Shown here: positions 58,201-64,000 of the stretch, in pieces
Layout of the letters: every line of letters starts with the position of its first letter
Numbering within the stretch: the first letter of the stretch is position 1
NCBI RefSeq assembly: GCF_048128805.1
Contig: NC_135998.1
Coordinates: forward strand, 10,056,656 to 10,120,655
From: Centroberyx gerrardi
Lineage: Eukaryota; Chordata; Actinopteri; Beryciformes; Berycidae
Reading direction: 5' to 3'
DNA: 64,000 nt
The notes under the pieces: model-generated
What the model saw: the letters and a program-made list of their open reading frames with translations, nothing else
The model's database searches: none
Told to the model about the DNA's origin: nothing
Program-made: the position numbers and the translations under genes

Positions 58201-61200
58201 AAAATCTTGCCTACATTTCTATTATTGCACTGAATCTGGCTTTTGCCTTGTAAAAAGAAACATGGTCTCATTTCTTGAACCTCATATATAACTGACAGAG
58301 AAGGCATTTGTCAAATCAAATCAATTGTGCACTGAGGTTTATAGTATTTACTATTAGATACTCATAATATTAGCAGTCTAATTTTAGCTTATTCTGCTGA
58401 TGTAATAAAGTCACTCTGGATAAAAGTGTCAGCATTCAGTGTTATCTGACAGACTTGTTAAGTTATTTTATCTTGTATCCAGACTTATCAAGCTTATTTT
58501 AGCATTTCTTTTATGAAATCATCTTGCTGCACTGGCAGATAATTTTACCGCTTTCAACAAATTAGACTTTTTTTTCAGGATAATGTAACTTGTTTCAGGA
58601 CATTTACTTAGGAAAAGTGAAATTGTGTTGGAGCAAGTTTCTTGTTTCAAGGTTTTCTTCATTGTTTTATGATGATTTCTTGAAAGAAGTCATATTGGCA
58701 TGTATCAAGTGAAATGTATTGAAACCAGCAAGATTATCTGCCAGTGCAGTGAGGTAATTTGACTAAAAATATCAGCTTGATAGGTCTGGAAACAAGACAA
58801 AATCACTGGACAACTTATTTTTTGCAGTGAAGGGTTAACTCATTCTAAAAAAGAAAAAAACGGAATGTACTCTTGATCCTTGCAAGGCACTTGTGGCATA
58901 TACAGTATATACGACTGAGGACGAAAAGGCCGAATGGAAAAGGAATAAGTGATTGTGTATTATACTATACCTAAAGCTGTGCCAGTGGTGTAGTCAGAGG
59001 AGGGTCCGCTGTCAGGCAGGGTGTCCCCTCTCTGACGCCTCTCCCAGGTGTAAACCGGGTCCAGGGACTGGTCACTCCACCCACACATGCCTGCATCCTC
59101 AAAGTCACACGCAAACTCCTTCCTTCTGTAGCCTTGGGGGGAATAGAGGCACCGCAAAAGACATGATACAGACTTTTAGTGTAAGTACTGGCAGTGGTTA
59201 TAGCAGTAGCAGCAGAGGTGGAGTGGAGTAGCTCAAGTAGTACGCTTAAGTACAATTTTGAGGTATTTGCACTTTACTTGAGTATTTCCATTTTGTGAGA
59301 CTTTATACTTTTACTCAACTACATTTCAGAGGGAAATATTGTACTTTTTCCTCCACTACATTTATCTGACGGCTGGAGTTACTAGTTACTTTGCGTAATT
59401 AGGTAATTAGGTAATTAGGTACATGCAAAACATACGATAAGCTCATAAAATATGATGCATTGTTAGACTACACAACTATCCAACAGTATATGGAGCAGTT
59501 AGACCTACAACATTAAAATACTTCTTACAGGTTATGCATCAATAATTTAACACTCTGAAAGAGACAATTGTTCAGAATGAGTACTTTTACTTTTGATACT
59601 TAAGTACATTTTACTGCTAATACTTCTATACTTTTACTTGAGTCAAATTTTGAATGCAGGACTTTTACTTTTACTGGAGTATTTTTCCATTGCTACTTTT
59701 ACTTAAGTAAAGGATTTGAGTACTTTTTCCACCACTGAGTAGTACTAACAGTTTACTGTATTACTATATTAGTAAAAGAAATAGTACATGCAGCTCCATA
59801 CAGGGGCAAGGTGTTAGTAAGTAGGGCCATTGATATCATGTTGATAACAACTGAGGATAACAGCAGTAAGAAAAGTAGGGAAAGGGAGACACTTGAGGTA
59901 CAGCGACAATTCACATCATTTAAAATCATAGATTTTCCATCAAAGGTATTTTGCTGATTATAGAAAATGTATTAGTGAGTTTTGCAAAAGAGAAAGAGTT
60001 TGTGATAGTACACACAAAACAGCATTATCAGTGTTAAAAGTTCTCAGGAGCGAGCAATGCTTCAGTAAGTTAATGCTTGAGTGGGTTGTTCCAGGCAGTG
60101 ATACTGCAGTACAAAGTGATACAAAGGTGGTTAAACTGTGAACTCCAGTCAGTGATCATCATAAGGCAGGATCGTTTTCAATTTATCTTGATAGACAAAT
60201 GTTCAGAAAGCACTTCTCCGGGTATCACACTAAATCAGTGCTCTGTCTTCCATTTTGTATTAATTAACTGGATTTATTCATTTTTAATGAATGAAAATAT
60301 CCTATTTTCATATTAAAGTCTAATTTTTATGTACACTATGAATTTATCTAAAACCTTATCTACTACCTTGATAAGGTATGAAAATTAAAATTCACAAAAA
60401 GGTGGGGAAACTAAGTTTGATTGGGTTTACTACATCCCTGCCTCTGCTGATCTTCTCGGTAAGCAAAGAGGGAATTCAGGTTATAATAGACATGAGTGGT
60501 CAGTGTTCAGGTGGTGTCTTTGCATATGAACAATAGTGTTTCAAACTGCTGGTCTTACCACAGCTTTGCTCGTCGCTGCAGTCAGAGCAGTCACACACAA
60601 AGTCACATTTCCGCTCAGGAGCCTGGCAGGGATGAGCCTGTGAACCAGCAGCTGTGCAACAAGACAGATACTGTAAATACCTTGAAGACTCTTATTTCTT
60701 AAAGTTAACTCCGACACAGTTCATCAGTTTCTCACTTATAACAGATCAAAAATGAATTATTTAATGAGAATTTAATGACTATAGTGATAAATTAAATCAT
60801 CTACCCATATTAGTCAACTTTTCTGAACTTACATTTATCCAAGTGTTAGGTTTTGTCCCATTCACATAGACTATAAGCCCCCAATGTTTGGAACAACCTT
60901 CATGAAGAAGTTGTTTACCAAACTCTTTTAAGAAACTCTTAAAAACTCATTTTTATAAACTTGCTTAAACTTATACAACTACATGGCTGTTTTATTCCTT
61001 CTTGTGCTGTGTGTTTAGTTCATTCTTGTTGGTATTTTACTCATTCTGTTTTATTTGGCTTTCTTACTGGGTTCTTTTGGCTTTGAATCTGTGTGAAGCA
61101 CTTCATAAAAACTGTTCATCTCTTGCACTTGCACTATGACTATGAATTTTATTGATTTATCTTATTTTTGTACAACACTTTTTTAAAAGTGCTATATAAG

Positions 61201-61906
61201 TTAAGTTATTATTAAAGTTACTATTATTACAATCTTTTGGCTAAATGCTTGTAGTGCCTGTATAAAAATACCACAGATGACTCAACCCTCAATCCTTCTT
61301 ATCAGGACTTGTTACCGTCAAAGATTTACGGGAGAGCTAATGCCAACAGGCTCAAAGGCCAGGAAGTAATCAGGTTAACGGCAGCAAAATGCCATTCATC
61401 CATCCAAAGGTCTCTGATTAAGAGTCGAGTTTCTGTACTTTATCATGGCAGCTGGTAATTAAAGCACATGGCACCAAATAAAAAAATAATTGCTCCGGAC
61501 ACTGATACTGTACCAGGTTAATTTAATACTATCAACATAGATCACTACATGTTTCAAAGTGAGAAAGCGTTCACAGGCTTCACTTAGAGCATAGACTGTA
61601 ATACCAGTGATACGGCATTGCAATTACATTTCTGATTGCTTTAGGGGTGAAATAAACATTGTTTTCATTGTGAGTTCTGCTAACATCAATGTAAGAGAAA
61701 ACTCCTGCAAACCTAGATTCATGCGATTATCAGCTAAGGAATAAAAATGAAAAATGCAGAGGATTAAATGTGAGATTTTCAGTAATAATAAAAACAATAA
61801 AACAAGTTTTGTTATGTAGCTTTATAATGTTTTTCTTATATCAAGAAAGTTAATCTTCTTGATTTAAATTTTTTACCTGAATTTCCCCAAGGGGAGTAAT
61901 AAAGTG

Positions 61907-61937
<31 letters not shown>

Positions 61938-62698
61938 TAACACCAAACTTTCAGAGCTATATGCCTATATTTTATCTGGCAGACAGGTCACTGAGGTCAT
62001 TTTGAATTTGGGCTCCTTCAGGGTGAAAGCCAAACAAGAGAAACATAAATTTGTTGTCACTGAGTACGAGACAGTTTTCAGACATTTAAGACAGTTTCTA
62101 AAAATGTCTTAACTGGTTTTGTCAATTGTACTGATAGGAAAGTAAAACCAGTGGATATTGCAGAAACAGAGTATGTCAGCCACAGGAAGATTTTAGTCTT
62201 ACAAGTACATGTATTCTTTGTGGGTTTGACTTTTAACAAAATTACTGACTTGACTAACACTTTGTCAGGCGTCATCCTGACTGGCACCCCAGACAACACA
62301 AACCGCCATAATATAGAATGAGAAATAACTGGGTGTAAAGTTGATCCCTTGGGGACACCAGACAAGTGACACTGAGGTACACAATACAGAAAAATGTCTC
62401 CCACCATCAACCATCATCATCATTTGAACCATTTTGAGGCCTGGCCAGAAATCTTTCCACAATTTTCCAGCCTATTAATAGGGTTTGAATGAACAGTAGT
62501 ATCAATCATTCGTGTCCACTTCTCTCCATGGACTCCACTGTACCTCCAGTACCTTAGTTAAGTTTAGCCAGGACAGCAGCAGTAATTCCACATGAAATCT
62601 ACACTGTTTAAAGGGATTATAATCAGGCTAAATGTTCCCTTACCCCATTGCAGAGTCAATAGTAGCAGGAGGGCTACGTTTCCCCAACGTAACCCCAT
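39374..62698 (-). CDS. mamdc4: mamdc4, MAM domain-containing 4 (endotubin / apical endosomal glycoprotein), complete
   Basis: A type I membrane glycoprotein of apical early endosomes in absorptive epithelia; in mammals endotubin supports apical endosome formation and protein uptake in newborn gut (family knowledge). Thirty exons of consistent phase give 3675 coding bases, 1225 residues, close to the roughly 1200 of rat endotubin. Order: signal peptide 1-18ff; LDLa1 27-49; MAM1 about 55-220; LDLa2 231-265; MAM2 270-430; LDLa3 (degenerate) 450-472; MAM3 474-624; MAM4 637-784; MAM5 789-943; MAM6 949-1107; transmembrane helix about 1127-1149; tail to 1225. The order and number match mammalian MAMDC4. 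Nearly all domain borders are phase-1 introns. The start MGLRWGNV is the first ATG in frame before a clear signal peptide and has G at -3 and +4. Exon coordinates are in the sub-entries that follow. Confidence 0.93.
40280..42974 (-). CDS. mamdc4: mamdc4 exons 23-26: MAM domain 6
   Basis: Exons 42825-42974, 41966-42091, 40865-40989 and 40280-40385. The domain starts CDLERGMCGW and has the DHSLGTDKGHFL and CLKFWAHKP core motifs, closing with LALDDIEYTVGVNC. Phases run 1-1-0-1, the standard MAM pattern in this gene. Microsatellites at 42182-42208, 42251-42268 and 42399-42440 lie in intron 23. The donor of exon 24 lies four bases from a LINE tail. Confidence 0.92.
41585..41960 (+). mobile_element. 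LINE 3' end ending at the exon 24 donor of mamdc4
   Basis: It begins with a remnant of a reverse-transcriptase C-terminus (about 41587-41640, frame reading FRTVKLWNSL). A 3' UTR follows, ending GGAAGATTAGCCAATAGG, AGAGATCCAAATAAAATC and then AAATC repeats. This is the usual 3' phrasing of a teleost LINE. The tail stops at 41960; the splice donor GT of exon 24 is at 41964-41965. Confidence 0.7.
42182..42440. repeat. (AC)n and (TG)n arrays in mamdc4 intron 23
   Basis: AC arrays at 42182-42208 and 42251-42268, and a TG array with interruptions at 42399-42437 followed by a short GA run. In the transcript the TG array becomes CA and the AC arrays become GU, so they are mutually complementary, separated by about 130-190 bases. 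Confidence 0.85.
43686..46345 (-). CDS. mamdc4: mamdc4 exons 19-22: MAM domain 5 (exon 19 shared with MAM4)
   Basis: Exons 46132-46345, 45175-45312, 44515-44642 and 43686-43776. Exon 19 (214 bases) holds the last 27 residues of MAM4 and the first part of MAM5 (MCLFEGQRCGY), so the intron that usually separates adjacent MAM domains here is absent. Later motifs are DHTLETELGYYMM, CVNFWYHMGGVNPG and VAVDDVVLLAHPC. The exon 22 donor is GTTTGT, weaker than its neighbours. Confidence 0.92.
44650..44679. repeat. (AC)n at the 3' end of mamdc4 intron 20
   Basis: An AC array with AGAC interruptions, ending 7 bases from the acceptor AG (44643-44644). In the transcript it is a (UG)n tract standing in place of a pyrimidine tract. 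See the paired array at 45135-45163. Confidence 0.9.
44730..45090. mobile_element. hAT-type MITE with perfect 8-bp target duplication
   Basis: The ends CAGTGTTGGG (44730-44739) and CCCAACACTG (45081-45090) are perfect inverted repeats. The flanking octamer CTCTCAAA is identical on both sides (44722-44729 and 45091-45098), the 8-bp target duplication of hAT transposition. The interior is the familiar GTAATCACATTA/TTACTGTAATC-rich teleost sequence and is non-coding. It fills 361 of the 532 bases of mamdc4 intron 20. Confidence 0.92.
45135..45163. repeat. (TG)n at the 5' end of mamdc4 intron 20
   Basis: A pure TG array starting 11 bases inside the donor (45174). In the transcript it is a (CA)n tract, complementary to the (UG)n tract at the other end of the same intron. 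Confidence 0.9.
45313..46131. other. mamdc4 intron 19
   Basis: AT-rich non-coding sequence. Near 45540-45580 a weak MITE-end-like phrase (ATTTACTGTTGCTGATGCTC) occurs. Nothing else was identified. Confidence 0.5.
46132..50989 (-). CDS. mamdc4: mamdc4 exons 16-19: MAM domain 4
   Basis: Exons 50885-50989, 49583-49717, 49039-49166 and the first part of 46132-46345. It starts LSCNFEEGLCGWYQ, then MDHSIGIGKSL, CLSFFYKLYGPETG, ALNVKLLDSSGY and VAIDDVALTAGPC. The exon 17 donor is ACAG|GTGAGA. Read-through past it would continue a MAM-like phrase (EILARMRLNG) for a few codons before a stop, but only the GTGAGA donor keeps the phase of exon 18. Confidence 0.93.
47597..47765 (+). mobile_element. SINE-like repeat family 2, copy 3
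   Basis: TTTTTGCCTTTATTCATAGG, TAGAGAGAGACAGGAAAGAC, GGGGATGACATGCAGCAAAG, GGACTCAAACCCACGC and TCTACCAGCACCTGCC. It is the best-preserved of the three copies in the window. Confidence 0.7.
47793..48293. mobile_element. TAGGGCTGGG-family MITE, copy 2
   Basis: The ends TAGGGCTGGGCGATAT and ATATCGCCCAGCCCTA are perfect inverted repeats. The flanks GCACACTG and TCGCACTG agree at six of eight bases, a plausible worn 8-bp target duplication, which would place the family with hAT. It is longer than the copy at 22158-22518. Confidence 0.8.
49718..50884. other. mamdc4 intron 16
   Basis: Non-coding and AT-rich. No repeat or RNA gene was recognised. Confidence 0.5.
51124..52532 (-). CDS. mamdc4: mamdc4 exons 12-15: MAM domain 3 (atypical)
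   Basis: Exons 52434-52532, 52037-52174, 51368-51507 and 51124-51232. It begins DFSYAQGSSGWTDASIG, without the first two cysteines of a normal MAM start; the human protein has TDFESPEAGGWEDAS at the same place, so the loss is ancestral. The core cysteines in GPACTFSFSF and FVNCHAD remain. Confidence 0.9.
51600..51912 (+). mobile_element. LINE 3'-end-like sequence with (GTT)n tail
   Basis: It contains AAAGCACTTTAATTTG and ends GAATGGTGCTATAAAAATAA AGTTGTTGTTGTT. The GTT/ATT tail is typical of a 5'-truncated teleost LINE. It lies in mamdc4 intron 13. Confidence 0.55.
52199..52242. repeat. (GA)n array upstream of the exon 13 acceptor of mamdc4
   Basis: A pure GA array; in the transcript it is (CU)n, 25-68 bases upstream of the acceptor at 52175. 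It probably forms a long polypyrimidine tract. An AC array at about 52373-52402 lies at the other end of this intron. Confidence 0.9.
52854..52967 (-). CDS. mamdc4: mamdc4 exon 11: degenerate third LDLR class A module
   Basis: Residues 435-472. The module reads HPCTEPDKMCNFHPDCEGAE with a final C, so it has four cysteines (450, 457, 463, 472) in place of six, and is shortened relative to the mammalian third module. The acidic EGAEDEAKC end that would bind calcium is still recognisable. Both flanking introns are phase 1. Confidence 0.9.
53073..54938 (-). CDS. mamdc4: mamdc4 exons 7-10: MAM domain 2
   Basis: Exons 54783-54938, 54356-54459, 53684-53839 and 53073-53163. It starts SCDFEKDLCKWDL, with GRDHSTNSASGHFL, a central THQFGPRSGGLTVLV and the closing AIDSITLSPEC. 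The acceptor of exon 10 is TTCATCATAG|ATTGTAG; the next AG downstream would bring a stop codon into frame, which settles the choice. Confidence 0.92.
53500..53640 (+). mobile_element. LINE 3'-end-like fragment
   Basis: GTAAAGCACTTTGTAACTCT and GTTTCAAAAGTACTGTAAAC match the general 3' phrasing of teleost LINE tails. It is short and diverged, in mamdc4 intron 9. Confidence 0.4.
54990..55230. repeat. ATACAT-rich low-complexity sequence in mamdc4 intron 6
   Basis: It starts with TTTATTTATATAGTCCTTTA TCACAGTC, a repeat start common in fish, and passes into imperfect CATATACATC/ACATACTAC units. Confidence 0.6.
55334..55738. mobile_element. hAT-like MITE (CAGGGTTCCCA ends)
   Basis: The left end CAGGGTTCCCATTGGTCATGG and right end CATGGAAA ... 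CCCCGGTGGGAACC are inverted, with many internal TCATGGAA units. This matches a familiar teleost element with CAGGGTTCCCA termini. The right terminal triplet is eroded (ATA in place of CTG), and no clear target duplication remains. Confidence 0.65.
56045..56170 (-). CDS. mamdc4: mamdc4 exon 6: second LDLR class A module
   Basis: Residues 224-265, with six cysteines (231, 238, 243, 250, 256, 265) and the calcium cage CDGTDDCGDRTDEE intact. The module fits one exon between phase-1 introns, the classic shuffling unit. Confidence 0.95.
56171..57098. other. mamdc4 intron 5
   Basis: Non-coding; it includes AAC and ATC short runs near 56200-56260 and GT-rich sequence near 56640-56770. No definable element. 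Confidence 0.5.
57099..59132 (-). CDS. mamdc4: mamdc4 exons 3-5: MAM domain 1
   Basis: Exons 58971-59132, 57527-57652 and 57099-57332. It starts FACDFEDAGMCGWSDQ, then SDYTTGTALGWFMGV, CRLRLKYFMW and a long exon 5 (234 bases) covering the second half to VAVDLLEFVDC. In MAM2, 3 and 6 this half is split in two by a phase-0 intron, so that intron is missing here. Confidence 0.93.
57696..58440. mobile_element. Possible MITE pair of ends in mamdc4 intron 3
   Basis: CCATTTAGTGAACAGTCTTA TTCAAAGC at 57701 resembles the left end, and TCTGGATAAAAGTGTCAGCA at about 58415 the right end, of a familiar fish element (compare 16531 and 31985). Whether they are the two ends of one element is unproved. Confidence 0.35.
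58440..58836. mobile_element. Fold-back MITE in mamdc4 intron 3
   Basis: The left arm contains TTATCTTGTATCCAGACTTA TCAAGC and CTGCACTGGCAGATAATTTT. The reverse complement of the right arm contains TTGTCTTGTTTCCAGACCTA TCAAGC and CTGCACTGGCAGATAATCTT. The arms are about 100 bases each and well matched. The right end is TTTTTTGCAGTG. Confidence 0.75.
59213..59737. mobile_element. hAT-like non-autonomous element (CAGTGGTGGA family), copy 2
   Basis: The ends CAGAGGTGGAGTGGAGTA and AGTACTTTTTCCACCACTG are inverted. Flanks AGTAGCAG and AGTAGTAC agree at six of eight bases, a likely 8-bp target duplication. The interior is the familiar TACTTTTACTTGAGTA-rich sequence. It lies in mamdc4 intron 2 about 80 bases from exon 3. 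Confidence 0.8.
60559..62698 (-). CDS. mamdc4: mamdc4 exons 1-2: signal peptide and first LDLR class A module
   Basis: Coding exon 1 is 62644-62698 (MGLRWGNVALLLLLTLQW, a short hydrophobic signal peptide). Exon 2 is 60559-60651 and encodes SQAHPCQAPERKCDFVCDCS and then DCSDEQSCG: six cysteines in a compact LDLa module with the SDE calcium-binding end. The order LDLa then MAM1 matches mammalian MAMDC4. Intron 1 is 1992 bases. Confidence 0.92.
60890..61230 (+). mobile_element. LINE 3' end
   Basis: It contains AAAACTCATTTTTATAAACT TGCTTAAAC, TTTTGGCTTTGAATCTGTGT GAAGCACTT and the end AAAAGTGCTATATAAGTTAAG TTATTATT. This is a typical 5'-truncated teleost LINE 3' UTR in mamdc4 intron 1. Confidence 0.6.
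61865..61940 (+). mobile_element. LINE-type tail with (TTATC)n
   Basis: GAATTTCCCCAAGGGGAGTA ATAAAGTGCTATC followed by six TTATC units. The phrase and pentamer tail are typical of another truncated fish LINE family; a similar phrase (AAGGGGTAATAAAGTC) occurs near 8967. Confidence 0.55.
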
Positions 62699-62821
62699 CT
62701 CCTTTTTCTCTTCCTTTGGATCAGTGAAGGTCTCCACACTGCCAGCCACCTGTAGTCAAACTGGAGAGACTCCCCGGTTGACTCTGATCTCCTCTCCTTT
62801 TCTGAGAGATAACAGCTGGAC

Positions 62822-62827
62822 TTTATA
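62822..62827 (-). promoter_or_regulatory. mamdc4: TATA box of mamdc4
   Basis: GGATATAAAGTCC on the minus strand, 124 bases upstream of the start codon, predicts a cap site near 62795 and a 5' UTR of about 97 bases. A CDX-like TTTTATGG (near 62861) and a palindromic C/EBP site ATTGCACAAT (62909-62918) lie 35-90 bases upstream. Both suit an epithelial, gut-type gene, but this is inference. Confidence 0.55.
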
Positions 62828-62918
62828 TCCACCAAGCATGCATCCGCAACACACCTCCGCCATAAAAACTCTTCCTTACACTGATAGTTTTCTACAGTAC
62901 ATCCAACTATTGCACAAT

Positions 62919-64000
62919 GTGTGATGTGGACCAGAGTTGACAGAAGCACTACAGATGAATATTGCAGTATAGTCCACATTAAACTTATGTTCCACACTAC
63001 ATTATCAATGATACATGTTAAATTTAAGCTTTATACCATATATGAATAACCGATCAATAACCAGCCGTCCTGTAACCACAAAACATTTCATGTGTGTGTG
63101 TGTACTTAACTAACAGTACTGTACTACAAAAGCTAATAAATTTAGGACCAACTCAGTATGGATGTGAATTAAGATCCAGATTGCTCTTCAGTATTCAGTA
63201 ATCAATTCATTGGCGATCTTCCAAGATCACCGAGTTCATCAGATCTTATCTAATACCCGAGTTAAATGGAGGTCTTGACGTTCATCAACAGTTTACAGTT
63301 CGGTGGCTGCCAGGAATAAAACTGCTGTTGGCAACAGCATGATAAGTGACTGAAGAACAATGAGGAATGATTTGTTTTATCCTGTTCTGCAACAGAAGAA
63401 TTACAGTATATACACACAACCTAAAGTAGTTTTCAGGGAATATTTATGAGAGATACAGTGAGTATTTTAGGCTCAACTTCAAATAACTATCAAAAAATAA
63501 TTAGGTGATTAATAGGTGATTATTTGATGAGACTGTCTGACTCTAAAACAAGTCAGTATGACTGCATGCCTGTCTGAGACTGAATTTCACAACCGGTTTT
63601 TTACTTTATTAGTCAACATGTTTCCTGATATTTGACATTTCATACTACTGAAAATCCACATTTCGTCATAGTAAACATTTATTTGTTTTAGGTCTAAATG
63701 GAATAAAGTTTGAAAAACATCAGCATTGTTTGCTATTATTTTACTCAAATGTAAACATAAGAAACAAAATAACAAAAAGCAGTGTTATGCTAATTATCCT
63801 TGTCACTGTGTGCCAGTCTAATTTCAGATCATTAGTCCTGTACCAAGCAGCTCCTCTTTGGGCCTGGGATTAGTTGCATCAATAGCTGGGTGAGGGTTTT
63901 GTTGAGCTCTGCCTGTTGCACTCTGGGTAAAGGATAACTACTATAGCAGTACAAGTCCAGGAGAAAGGGCCAGTCTTAGTGCAGATCAGTATCCTTCATT
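62919..64000. other. Upstream of mamdc4; nothing identified
   Basis: AT-rich sequence beyond the mamdc4 promoter. Apart from a short TG run near 63092-63103, I see no repeat, exon or RNA gene to the end of the window. Confidence 0.5.

Noticed and set aside
62699..62749. N-terminal extension of mamdc4 upstream of MGLRWG
   Set aside because: The open frame upstream has no ATG, only a GTG, and would bury the signal peptide behind a charged segment.

Overview
The window looks like nuclear DNA of a ray-finned fish, probably a spiny-rayed (percomorph) teleost. Three vertebrate genes are recognisable, all on the minus strand with conventional spliced exons. The rest carries short dinucleotide arrays, tRNA-derived SINEs, hAT-type and Tc1/mariner-type MITEs and truncated LINE 3' ends, in the mix usual for teleosts. 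There is no bacterial-type operon, CRISPR array or phage. I had no alignments, so gene identity rests on protein motifs, exon phase and family knowledge.

In transcription order (high to low coordinates): mamdc4 (endotubin, an apical endosomal glycoprotein) runs from a TATA box near 62.82 kb to a poly(A) signal at 38.62 kb. I could place 30 coding exons whose phases all agree. They give 1225 residues: signal peptide, three LDLR class A modules, six MAM domains, one transmembrane helix and a tail with an FxNxxY signal. Next is an unrecognised coding-like exon (37.65-37.78 kb) with one hydrophobic segment, beside a 375-bp pure-purine minisatellite. Then comes a complete glutamine synthetase gene (glul, 373 residues, six coding exons at 28.2-31.7 kb plus a probable 5' UTR exon at 33.4-33.5 kb). 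Last are the first two coding exons of arrdc1, an alpha-arrestin, split by an intron of about 19.9 kb; the gene continues past the left edge.

The three genes do unrelated jobs: apical endosomal sorting, ammonia detoxification with glutamine synthesis, and ubiquitin-ligase adaptor or vesicle-budding functions. They look like neighbours rather than an operon. Mammalian MAMDC4 and ARRDC1 both map to human 9q34.3, so part of the neighbourhood may be ancient; GLUL is on human chromosome 1, so its presence here reflects fish-specific arrangement.

The observations most worth a second look concern gene structure and RNA: complementary CA and UG repeats at opposite ends of a mamdc4 intron that also holds a hAT element with a perfect 8-bp target duplication; a GC-AG intron in glul; a possible glul upstream reading frame that stops two bases before the main start codon; a LINE tail ending four bases from a mamdc4 splice donor; a perfect 42-bp inverted repeat in a transposon with TCTCGCGAGA in its loop; a 151-bp GA array just upstream of the arrdc1 start codon; and the unidentified small membrane-protein exon. 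I found no convincing new multi-gene system.
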